From Halichondria panicea (lineage: Eukaryota; Porifera; Demospongiae; Suberitida; Halichondriidae): a DNA stretch of 64,000 nucleotides. Position numbers and translations under genes: made by a program. The stretch lies in assembly GCF_963675165.1 (NCBI RefSeq), contig NC_087378.1, positions 62,001 to 126,000 of the forward strand, read 5' to 3'. Shown here piece after piece: positions 40,237 to 51,263 of this stretch. Within the stretch, counting starts at the first letter, position 1. Each line of letters starts with the position of its first letter. The notes below the pieces were generated by a model that had not been told where the DNA came from, ran no database searches, and saw nothing but the letters and a program-made list of their open reading frames with translations.

Positions 40237-43200
40237 TCAGTTAATGAGGCTAAAAGGGGCTACTGATTCTCTAGAGTTAGGCCACAGCTGATCTGCCAAC
40301 CCTCTACAATGATCTGACGCTTCCTTGATGGACACTTTGTTCTCAAACATGGCGTACAATTCGTACATGTAGCCCTCCTTCAGATTATGGACATCCCTGT
40401 GCATGTGAATGTGTGTGTGAGTGAGTGGGTGTGTGTGTGAGGGGTATGTGAGTGTGTGTGTGGGGGTGTGCATGTAGGGGGAGTATGTGAGTGTGTGTGT
40501 GGGGGTGTGCGTGTAGGGGGAGTATGTGAGTGTGTGTGTGGGGGTGTGCGTGTAGGGGGAGTATGTGAGTGTGTGTGTGGGGGTGTGCGTGTAGGCAACA
40601 TTTGACAGCATTTGTAATTCCAAGGGATGGCAGACTAAACTAGTTAGCTGTTGCTTTTAGCAGTGCACAGTGCAGGTTGTGTACTCACGCATAAAAGGGC
40701 GTCCCGATGACCCCGGGGATACTGTAGTCCCCTGCCTTGACATTGGACAGTGAGTAGAACCGAATGGGAGTCTGTGGAAATGGTCATTAAGTATGGGCAA
40801 AGGCTTATAAAGAGTCTGTGGAAATGGTCGAGAGGTAAAATAATACACGTACGGGACAGCTTAAGCAACCACTGTTACTGACAAATACTGTCAGTAACAG
40901 TAGATCACATGCACAGAAGGCCCACTATAAGCATTCTCTTTATATAGCTCAAAATCTCTGCACATGTAGTAATAATTTTCCGGCCTCGGACCATGGGCTA
41001 TAATCCATGGTACGGCTTAATTAGAAAATACTTTTATCTCTCGAATATCAACTTTGATGGTACCATTTGAAAGGTCTCTTTCTAAGCTTTCAGAAAAACC
41101 TAAAATTTTTGATTTTCAATCCACAGAAGTCAAGTTATGACAGCTGAAAGATTCCCAAAATCACGGATGGGGGGGGGTGTCTTTCAACAGCCATAACTTG
41201 AGTACAGTTGATCCAATTTCAAAAATGTTAGGATTTTCTGAAAGCTTAGAAAAATTCGTTTCAAATGATGTGTTTCAATCCAAAATTTAGTCGCGGCCTA
41301 ATTTGTCATTTTCCGGCCTCGGACCATGGGCTATATAATCCATGGTACGGCTTAATTAGAAAATACTTTTATCTCTCGAATATCAACTTTGATGGTACCA
41401 TTTCAAAGGTCTCTTTCTAAGCTTTCATTCTCGATCCACAGAACTCAAGTTATGACAGCTGAAAGATTCCCAAAATCATTGATTAAACGGAGGGGGGGGG
41501 GGGTGTCTTTCAACAGCCATAACTTGAGTACAGTTGATCCAATGTCAAAAATTTTAGGATTTTCTGAAAGCTTAGAAAAATTCGTTTCAAATGATGTGTT
41601 TCAATCCAAAATTTCGTCGCGGCCTAATTTGTCATTTTCCGGCCTCGGACCATGGGCTATAATCCATGGTACGGCTTAATTAGAAAATACTTTTATCTCT
41701 CGAATATCAACTTTGATGGTACCATTTGAAAGGTCTCTTTCTAAGCTTTCAGAAAAACCTAAAATTTTTGATTTTCGATCCACAGAAGTCAAGTTATGAC
41801 AGCTGAAAGATTCCCAAAATCATTGATTAAACGGAGGGGGGGGGGGGGGGGGGGGGGTGTCTTTCAACAGCCATAACTTGAGTACAGTTGATCCAATGTC
41901 AAAAATGTTAGGATTTTATGAAAGCTTAGAAAAATTTGTTTCAAATGATGTGTTTCAATCCAAAATTTCGTCTCAACCTAATTTGTCATTTTCCGGCCTC
42001 GGACCATGGGCTATAATCCATGGTACGGCTTAATTAGATTTATCTCTCGAATATCAACACATTGCTACTGCTACCACTAGAGAAGGGGGGCTTACTCCGA
42101 GGGGGCACAAGTAACACAGAGGGGGGTGGGCTTACTCCGAGGGGGTTGTTGGGGATGTTGATCCAGAGGAAGTAGACGTACAGGAAGTCTTCATCAAGCC
42201 ACGTCTGAATGGTGTAGCTGTGACCAAGGAAACGCTGGACGCGCTGCACCATCCCCCATATCTGCAAGAAAGCATAATGATTAACAAGATGGATATTAAT
42301 AAAACCACCACGAACTGTGGGCAGTGTAATGCATCTCTAATGCCACCAACTTCCCGCTCACGTACCTTTCTTCTGAGGAAGACGCTGCCACTCTCTCCTG
42401 TTTTCTTAGCAGCCTTCTCCACATACGGGTTGCCCTGGCAACACAACAGTTAGCATGGGTCAATGGATCAACATTGTAGTAGCTCTAACTCGATCTATCA
42501 GATCAAGTGCAGTAAACATAGTTGGGGCATCTCCCCCGGCAGAACAAGTGGCTAGCCAGGGCGACATGCTTATGTAGGAGTACTTGTGTTATGCAATACT
42601 GCTCTGTAAGCATCATGAATATAATTATATACTGTGACCTAGCAATTTTGCGTCATAAATACAACCTATATAAGCGTGTCCCCTGGCCACCCGTTGGCTG
42701 GGCCACGCCCAGCTAGTCAAAATCCAAAAAAACAAACAAGATTTGCATAATTATGCTGATCATGTGACCTTACAGCCAATGACATTCATCAAATGCATTC
42801 ATGTGAATGATGCAATGATGCTCTCCATTGAGTCACTATGTGAGCATTACTTAACCTGGAGCATTATTGCATCATCCTCGCAATCGTGCACACATTACTT
42901 ACTGCTGCTAAGTGTAAAAACCGGACCAACTTTGGCTATAACCATAACTTGAGTTCAATTTCAATTGTTAAATGAGACATGTGTACACAAGGTAGCTGTA
43001 GGTCAAATCTATGATCTATAATAGACACGCACTCACTGCGTGGCCGTCCATAGTGAGGGAGGGTGTGGTCGAGTCATCAAAGGAACGATCCACATAGATA
43101 AAGTGCACCATGCCAGGGAATTGCATCGAGAAAGTGGGAGGAGTCAAGGACACACACGCACACGCACACGCACACGCACACGTACACACTGTTATGTTAC

Positions 43201-46200
43201 AAGGCTGCCCTGACAAGGATATCTGACCATGGGTATGTTGACCTCCCCCTTGAGGGACAAGAAGTCACTGTAGTCCTTGTTGAAGTTTGCAAAGTGTCTG
43301 ACTAGCTTGGACATCACCAGCACCTCGTTGTACTCCTTCTTCTGCAGAGGGGGGTGGTAGTTGTATGGCCTCATGCAGTACACAAGTCACCATACCTTGG
43401 GCACTAGGTAGAGTATGTCAAACACTTTCATCAGCTTCTCTCTGAGGTCAGTGGCACACGCATCCATCCTGCAGGGGTCAAAGTACAGTACATACTGGGA
43501 CAACAAATCAACCACCTTACTGTGTGCTCACCGTGTGAAGTTTCTCTGTGCGTCTGGTCCCTTGTTCCTGTCACTGGGTTTCTTTTCCATGTATCCTCGA
43601 AAATTATGCTTCTTGAGGTTGGCCCATGCATTCAGGACTTGTCGAGTTGTCTTGGTCAACTTATCCAACTGTGGCAGGGGAGAGAAGGGAGAGGTTACAA
43701 AGGGAAGGAAGAGGTTACAAAGCAGCTAGAGGTATACAAGTACAAGAAGAGTATAAGCAAATGACTACACTATTACAATACAGGACATTACTGTAGGGGA
43801 CTGACTAACCACTTCTCTGTCTGTGATGCTGGACGCTTCTTTCGATATCTGCTCCTTCAATCTCCTGTGAAATGAATTTTGCACGACTATTAGACTACAT
43901 TATAAATGGTTACTTGACAGAGTCCTCGAGTAGATCAGCTGTCGTGAGGGTCGTGGTAGCAGCCATGGCTCTGTTACTACCAAACACGTGGCCAAGGAGG
44001 ACCAAGATTTGACAGATATTACCAGCGCAAGGCCCTGCCCCCTGATCCCCTATCATCAGCAGTACTATGTTCTGATACACCTACACACACAGTGATCAGA
44101 ATTAAGCACATTAATCTAAGCCCTCCATTACATTGCAAGTGTACTTACTCTACAAGCCTCTACTTACCTGATAGCAGTATAGGGTGTGTGGAATCAGCTG
44201 ATCCTTCTGTGGCTGGAGGAACACTGTCATCTCAAAGAACTGCATGGGACACACACACACACACATGTGATGACAGGGACACACACACACACACGTGATG
44301 ACAGGGACACACACACACACACGTGATGACAGTATTGCTACTAGAGTTGGTCTCTGTACCGCATTCTCTGGTTGAGTGCCAGTGGGGAGGGTGTAGTCAG
44401 CTTGACCACCTCTCTTGAGTAGCGAGGAGAGAGCATTCTTTATCCGAGACACACCTTTTGGCCCCGGGCTATTGAGGGACCTCCCGACCACCTGCCGTGG
44501 TTATTAGTGTATCAGTTATTATTATATTGTACTCTTGTGATTATCTTACTTTGGACCTTTTGAGTGATTCTGCCATTTGTGGTTGTCGTCTTGGCAACGG
44601 TGGTGCCTCCAGAGGCCCGCCCACACTGTCCACAGCTGCTGGTTCTGCTCCCTCCATCTCATCAATACTCTGAGGGGGTGGGATGTGTGATGAGTGAGGG
44701 GGTGGGTGTGTGTGATGAGTGAGGAGGCGTGCATGAGTGAGGATGTCATTAGAACCATACATACCTCATAATCAGGGTCACTGGAGCGTGCTGTGAGACC
44801 AGGAGTGGAGCAAGGCGTCTGAAACTACAGATATACACACATGTACATGTAGCGGGAAATGTTCGCTATTTGGCTCACACTCAAACAATAGATTAACTTA
44901 CACTCACAGTGACCTCCTCTCCTCCCTCGGCAACTAGGGGAAATAAATATATGGTGTGTGTTCACAAGAGAGGGAACAGCTTGCCACTCACCAGGTGGTG
45001 TGTTAGTCTCATTCTCCTCAGGTGGTGTGCTAGTCTCATCCTCCTCTGGTGTCTCCCTGTCCACTGAACTCTCTTCTTCCGTCTCCTCCTCCTCCTCTTC
45101 TAATTATGGGAATTATATTGAAATTATGTACTGCCAGTATATAGACACACCCACTCACCGTCGTCATGGTTATGGAAGTGATGGTACACCAGAAGGGTGA
45201 GCATCAAGATGTCCGATGTTTCTAATCTGGGTGACCTGTATTATATTAGCTCGTTACCCAGGCAACATACAGATATACTCAATATACCGTCCATACGTAG
45301 TTAGAAGTTTTGTGTTGACCAGTAGCATCACATGCCTTATACCAGACAGACCACCACTGTGAAGATAACGGGGAGGGGCTTAATAGCGTACTCAATACAT
45401 GGAGCTACCCCACCCCCTGTAAGACTTACTTGCAATTGGAGTCCATGATTTCCCTTGCCAGTCGCTGTACAACACTAGAGGCAGTCACCAGCTGACCAAA
45501 CTGGACATGCTCCAGCGCCTCTATCAGGAAGATCTGGTCTGTGAGGTAGAGGGCTTCGTATGTCCTGTACACAGAGGAGAGCCGCGCCCACACACTCTTA
45601 CGCATGTTGACATCTGGTGAGCTTAATCTGGGAGAGAGAGGGTTAATCAATAATTAGACTAATCCACAATCCTCTACAGCCGTTATAATTATAGTACTAT
45701 CAGCTACGAGTGACGGTACTGAAATACATACTTATTGTGCACTGGTCCGTAGAGAAGAGTGACTATTCTGTTGAAGACGAGCAACTTCTTTGTCAGTACT
45801 TCCTCCGAGTCCCCCTCCTTGCTCAGGGCTATGTACACGTGCTCGTCAAACTGTGTGTGGGGGCGGGAGGGGGCGGTTACAGTTATCGTACTTCTTCTAT
45901 AAGGCGCCGCTTTTTAAAATAATTACGTTTTCGAGACTAGTGTATGCAAAACAAGAAATTTATATGGTGCCTTACGGGAGAAATCTCCAGGTGGCGCCTT
46001 ACTAGAAAGGGGCCTCTTTTAGAAGAAGAGTACGGTATGTATCAACTTCAAGCGAATGTGAGTTACCTTTCTAAAGACTAACAGGAATCCGTCCCCTACT
46101 GAAATGCTGAAGATGGGCTTCCTCAGCGATTGGAGCACATCCTGCAGCAGGTGGTGTGTGGAGGGTGTGATGTGTGTGGGTGTGGTGTGTGGGTGTACTC

Positions 46201-46451
46201 ACAAATGAAGTGAAGAAAGGCAGACAGAACGCACTCAGGCAATCCCTGAGATCCCTCGTTGGGATATCGTCAGCCTAAACAAAGCAAGAGATATAATCAG
46301 TGTACTCCACCGAACTGTGTGGACTGCTTACATTGGAGCCAGCCTCAATGTCTAGTGTTCTGATCCTGTCAATAACATATCTCTTCATCTCTTTGTCCAG
46401 ACAGAAGAAAGCCAAATCTGACTTGTCGTCAAAGATGAGTATGCCCTTCAT
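40237..46451 (-). CDS. HPS1: HPS1, BLOC-3 subunit
   Basis: About 22 short exons run from ATG 46451 (MKGILIFDDKSDLAFFCLD) to the stop at 40237. With HPS4, HPS1 forms BLOC-3, the guanine-nucleotide exchange factor for Rab32/Rab38 in the formation of lysosome-related organelles. The N-terminal block (DGFLLVFRKFDEHVYIALSK) is the longin-like CCZ1/HPS domain 1. A disordered acidic middle follows (about 45.1-44.5 kb). The C-terminal part matches human HPS1 best: FPGMVHFIYVDRSFDD (about 43.1 kb; human FPGLVHFIYVDR), DEDFLYVYFLWINIP (about 42.15 kb; human FYCSYFLWFEN) and the C-terminal GLADQLWPNSRES (human QLARRLWEASR). The introns contain a tandem repeat block, a small MITE and microsatellites. It lies head to head with the PPT2 pair. 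Confidence 0.88.
40981..42058. repeat. About 330-bp tandem array with expanding poly-G tract
   Basis: CGGCCTCGGACCATGGGC recurs at 40981, 41314, 41640 and 41994 (spacing 333, 326, 354). Each full unit contains a G-run of differing length (about 10, 12 and more than 20 G), which explains much of the spacing change. The units are related to the foldback family (CCATGGGCTATA; CTTTCTAAGCTTTCAG; CAGCCATAACTTGAGT). It lies in a HPS1 intron. Confidence 0.85.
45887..46034. mobile_element. MITE-like element in a HPS1 intron
   Basis: CGTACTTCTTCTATAAGGCG at the left end pairs imperfectly with CTTTTAGAAGAAGAGTACG at the right end, and GGCGCC occurs inside both arms. About 148 bp; no clear target duplication. 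Confidence 0.45.
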
Positions 46452-46558
46452 ATTGAGCGCTGCAGTGGTGAGTAGCGTGTCTTGTGTCTTATTCAGAGGT
46501 CGAGGCCTTCAGCATTCAATTTTCATTGTTTACATGTACTGAACTGCACATGACTAGG

Positions 46559-46626
46559 CCCCACCCCCCTGCCAGTTAGGGGAATTCCCTAGACTAGGGA
46601 ATTCCCCAACTGGCCTGGGGGTGGGG
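46559..46626. repeat. GC-rich hairpin about 110 bp upstream of HPS1 start
   Basis: CCCCACCCCC..GCCAGTT.GGGGAATTCCCTAG meets its mirror ACTAGGGAATTCCCCAACTG..GGGGGTGGGG with no loop. Each arm is about 34 bases with few mismatches, around a CTAGACTAG centre. Confidence 0.8.
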
Positions 46627-46693
46627 CTGCTCAGGAGAGGTCACAAGTGTTTTTAATATACACAGTACAGGAGAATGTAAGCATCAATTGTTT

Positions 46694-46905
<212 letters not shown>

Positions 46906-47029
46906 GCACGTGAGTGGATTCAATTCACTAGCAATAGTTAAAGTTTTAGGCTACTAAAGTGGCATACTAAAGTGGGCTGAATGTGCCAGCAAAAGTCTTA
47001 GGGTCCCGCGAGAGGACTGAATGGGCCAT

Positions 47030-47370
47030 CAAAAATGTTATGAAAGCTTAGAAAGAGACCTTTCAAACGATACCATCAAAGTAGCCTCGTTCCCAGGCCG
47101 ATACTATCAAAGTTGATATTTGAGAGATAAAAGTATTTGCCAATTTAGTCATACAATGGTTTGAGGTCTAAAAATGACAAATTAGGGCCATGAAAAATTT
47201 TGGATTGAAACACATCATTTGAAGGGAAGCTTTCAAAAATTTTGACATTGGATCAACTGTACTAAAGTTATGGCTGTTGAAAGACACCCCCCCCCCCCCT
47301 CCGTTTAATCAGAGATAGAGTAATCCTTACTTTATCTCTGGTTTAATCAATGATTTTGGGAATTTCAGAC
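47030..47370. repeat. Degraded copy of the foldback / HPS1-intron repeat family
   Basis: Shares GAAAGCTTAGAAAGAGACCT, GATATTTGAGAGATAAAAGTA, ATTTTGGATTGAAACACATC and a C-run before CCGTTTAATCA with the reverse complement of the 40981 array. It is interrupted and rearranged. It occupies the HPS1-PPT2 intergenic interval; no gene is visible from 46452 to 47724. Confidence 0.6.
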
Positions 47371-47724
47371 TTTCAGACAACTACCACGTGGTAGCCCTTG
47401 TTCTAAACTTTCTTTTCTATTCTCTTTATTAGAATATAGGGCTGCCTTTGCAGCTTGTGCAGCAACATGTGAAAACTGCAAATTCTACTTACAAGTCAGA
47501 GCAGAGATAAAGTAAGGAAATTACTATTACTCTATCTCTGGTCAGAGGAGGGAGGACACGATTAACCTTAGCTCTAATTAGCTAATTATCGCGACCTTTT
47601 TCTTTCTTCTTTATGTAGAACCAAGTAGTAATCAACACTAATTGCATTCTTCAGCTCTATTAGTGACCGTATATCAGTGAGGTGTTTTTATTTCTACAAA
47701 AACGGACAATGTACTTAACTGGCA

Positions 47725-49057
47725 ATGGCTGATATTCTCACAAAGTCTCTGGGTTTTTTGGTGGGTGGGTTGGTGCTGCTCTTGGCTGTGATGTCTTATT
47801 ATATCTCCTCATATCAACCTCCACCACAAGACTTCAATGGGGAATGTAAGTGCCCTTAAGCATCAGTAATATCTCCCTCACAACACACACACGCACACGC
47901 ACACGCACAGTGAACCAGGACAGCAAGTACCGTCCTGTGATCATTTTTCACGGCATCTTCTCCTCCTCTAGCTACATGGAGGATCTGGTAGCCCTCATAC
48001 ACAGTGACTTCAATGGCACTGAGGTGTACAACATTGATGGCTATGATGCAGAGTACAGTCTGCTGCCCATGTGGAGACAGGTGAACGAAATCAAGGGGAG
48101 AATGCTGCCTATAATGCAGAATGCAAAAGATGGTGTCAACCTGATCTGTTTCTCACAAGGTGAGTCCAGAGCCTTCATTGTAGCGTTGTCTCTAATAATG
48201 TATTTCTCTGCAGGGGGTCTAGTTTGCCGAGGTATTCTTGAGACCACCCCTGAACACAATGTCCACACCTTTGTGTCTCTCTCAAGTCCCCAGGCTGGAC
48301 AGTTTGGAGGTACAGTACTAGAGTGTGTGTGTGTGTGTGTGTGTATTAGCCTTCTCCCTGCAGAGAGTGTGTACCTGGACAACATCTTCCCAGACCATGC
48401 CACGGACGGTCTTTATGAGTGAGTGTAGTTTTGCGTGGTTGGTCAGAATAATGCACAATCCAATTTCCTCTCAAGAGTGTTATACTCAAGATTGGGGCAG
48501 GATATTTCAGTGGCCAACTATTGGAGGGGTAGGTTTCATCTGAGTGTCTATATAATATAATATACCGTCTTCTCTCAGATCCCTATCAGTGGGAGCTCTA
48601 CAAGGAGTACAGTTCCTTCCTCTACCCCCTCAACCATCCAAGTGACTCCTCCCACAAGACCAACTTTGAGCGCATTGAGCAGCTAGTGTTGATTGGTGGC
48701 CCTGGCGATGGTGTCATCACTCCCTGGCAGTCAAGGTGAGCTGCTGGAATCATTTCATTCATTCACGATGACAGCTATCGATCCTCTTTCCTGCAGCCAA
48801 TTTGCATTCTATGATGAGAACGAGATAATTATTGACATGGAAAATCAAATGGTGTGTAATTAGCTAATTGCATGAAAATTCTACGAATGTGAGTGGAATG
48901 TTTTCCTTTGCAGTATTTTGAAAAGAACACGTTTGGTCTCCAAACTCTCCACTCAAGAGGGGCCATCCACAGCCACATCATCCCTGGGGTGCAGCACACA
49001 CAGTGGCATGGAAACAAGGATGTATTTGACTGTTGCATTGCCCCCTACCTAAAATAA
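47725..49057 (+). CDS. PPT2: Palmitoyl-protein thioesterase 2-like, copy A
   Basis: Eight exons (47725-47845, 47911-48159, 48214-48309, 48364-48418, 48476-48528, 48579-48735, 48797-48851, 48914-49057) encode 309 residues; human PPT2 has 302. PPT2 is a lysosomal thioesterase that hydrolyses acyl-CoA-type thioesters. Visible landmarks: PVIIFHGIF (oxyanion region); the nucleophile Ser in LICFSQGGLVCR, with the intron splitting the codon after FSQ; SLSSPQAGQFG; GGPGDGVITPWQS, where the Asp before GV is the presumed catalytic acid; and the catalytic His in GVQHTQWHGN. The residue before that Asp is Gly here but Asp in copy B. The N-terminus MADILTKSLGFLVGGLVLLL is a signal or signal-anchor sequence. 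It is a tandem paralogue of the next gene with a shared conversion tract. Confidence 0.93.
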
Positions 49058-49205
49058 CTGTATTCATTTTGTGATCAATAATTATTACACAGACACTGTG
49101 TTTACTTAGTAGGGCTTCTTTTCATGATTGTGTGGGCGGTGCATGTGATGTACTTCAGCACAACTCCAGCTGTAGCTATAGCTAGCTAGATATAAATTAT
49201 CGAAG

Positions 49206-51038
49206 ATGAGAGGTCTGGTCTGTATCTGTGTTTCTTTGCTGGTCATTTGTGGAGGTAATGTACAGCTACTATATTGACATTCCTACAATCAATATCTAGT
49301 GTGGAGTATGAATTTTGTGTTGAATTTGGAAAGCAAATGTTTTTGATCTGATAATATTGCTATATAAAATGTCACACGTACTTCTCATATTTCCACCTTG
49401 GCTTCAGCTGCTGCCTATCGTCCTGTGATTATCTTTCACGGGATTTTTGGCACCTCCGCTCATATGGATGATTTGGTGGCGCTGATCAAAGGGGCCCACA
49501 ACGGCACTGAGGTACACAATATTGATGGCTACGATGATCTACAAAGCCTCACTCCAATGTGGGAGCAGGTGACCAACATCAAGGCCGAGATGCTGCCTAT
49601 AATGCAGCAGGCAAAAGATGGCGTCAACCTGATCTGTTTCTCACAAGGTGAGTCCAGAGCCTTCATTGTAGCGTTGTCTCTAATAATATATTTCTCTGCA
49701 GGGGGTCTAGTTTGCCGAGGTATTCTTGAGACCACCCCTGAACACAATGTCCACACCTTTGTGTCTCTCTCAAGTCCCCAGGCTGGACAGTTCGGAGGTA
49801 CAGTACTAGAGTGTGTGTTTATCAGATATGTCACTACTTTTTTGCAGATACTGTCTACCTCGAACATTTCTTCCCAAACTTCACCAAGGACCATATTTAT
49901 GAGTGAGTGATTGTGTGATTGTGTGCATTGTGAAATACTGAAAATGTATCATCTCCTAGCTAGTATCATCCATTACCATCTGCTTGGTTATTGCAGGTTA
50001 TTCTACACAACATTTGGACAAAAGTATTCAATTGCCAACTATTGGAGAGGTTAGACACGCACGCACACACACACACACCCCCACACCCCCCCCCCACACA
50101 CACACGCATGCACGCACACACACACGTCCTGTAACTGTTGGTCTGCCCCAAGTTACTGGCTCCTGTCTCTGTCTCAGATCCTCACCAAGAGCAGCTGTAT
50201 GCCAAGAGCAATGTGTTCCTCTACCCCCTCAACCATCCGAGTGACTCCTCCCACAAAACCAACTTTGAGCGGATTGAGCAGCTGGTGTTGATTGGTGGCC
50301 CTGACGATGGTGTCATCACTCCCTGGCAGTCAAGGTGTGTGTGTGTGTGTGTGTGTGGGGGAGGGGGGGGGCGTGGGTGTGTGCGTGTGTTGGCTACCAA
50401 CTCATGACATTCTGCTTCTACAGCCATTTTGGGTTCTATGATGACAATGAGCAGAATATTACAATGGAGGATCAAGAGGTAAGCATATGTAATGAACTCC
50501 TGGTTGGAGAGGTAAGCATATGCAATGAACTCCTGGTTGGAGAGGTAAGCATATGTAATGAACTCCTGGTTGGAGAGGTAAGCATATGCAATGAACTCCT
50601 GGTTGGAGAGGTAAGCATATGTAATGAACTCCTGGTTGGAGAGGTAAGCATATGCAATGAACTCCTGGTTGGAGAGGTAAGCATATGTAATGAACTCCTG
50701 GTTGGAGAGGTAAGCATATGTAATGAACTCCTGGTTGGAGAGGTAAGCATATGTAATGAACTCCTGGTTGGAGAGGTAAGCATATGTAATGAACTCCTGG
50801 TTGGGCTGTAAATGTAATACTGTACTATATACTTTGCATATACCATGCACTGTCAATACCATGTTGTCATAATTTTTTATGCATACACTGACAGTTCTAC
50901 AAGACGGACAGTTTTGGTCTCCAAACACTTGCCTCGAAAGGGGTCATTAAAGTCCACTCAATTCCAGGGGTGCCCCACACCACGTGGCATGGGAACAAAG
51001 ATGTCTTCAACTGCTGTATTGCCCAATACCTACAGTGA
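49206..51038 (+). CDS. PPT2: Palmitoyl-protein thioesterase 2-like, copy B, with reiterated splice donors
   Basis: Eight exons (49206-49254, 49408-49647, 49702-49797, 49848-49902, 49997-50049, 50178-50334, 50424-50478, 50895-51038) give 282 residues with the shortest form of exon 7. The start MRGLVCICVSLLVICGG is a compact signal peptide, so this copy looks like a conventional soluble lysosomal enzyme, whereas copy A has a longer hydrophobic leader. The catalytic landmarks are intact: FSQGGL (Ser), GGPDDGVITPWQS (Asp) and GVPHTTWHGN (His). Exon-intron boundaries match copy A one for one. Intron 7 begins with ten tandem 33-bp units, each starting with the same GAG|GTAAGC donor and open in the exon frame, so exon 7 could be lengthened in steps of 11 residues. 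Confidence 0.93.
50479..50807 (+). repeat. 33-bp minisatellite, ten units, each with a splice donor
   Basis: GTAAGCATATG recurs at 50479 and every 33 bases to 50776. Units differ only at one T/C (T C T C T C T T T T), suggesting a 66-bp expansion step. Read in the exon frame each unit encodes VSICNELLVGE; the frame ends in TAA at 50809-50811. The equivalent intron of copy A is 62 bases and has no repeat. Confidence 0.97.
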
Positions 51039-51263
51039 TGACTGGACTCTGTTATACAAATTATCACTATTTTTTTTATTCTCAGCTAGTTTATTATGAC
51101 ACTGTTAGTATCTGTTATAGATAACAATGACACTAAGTAGTTGTGTGGCCTGGAGCTCTTTAAAGTACTGTAGTTTTTGTACAATGGATAATAATATATC
51201 TTTTAACATTCGATATCAACATAATTTATATAAACAGACGTGTACAGCATTACATTGAGTTTA

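Noticed and set aside
50221-50928. 235-codon open frame on the minus strand across the PPT2 copy B intron 7
   Set aside because: It consists of the antisense reading of the 33-bp minisatellite, the PPT2 exons and a CA run, with no independent domain or promoter. It is open because the unit length is a multiple of three.
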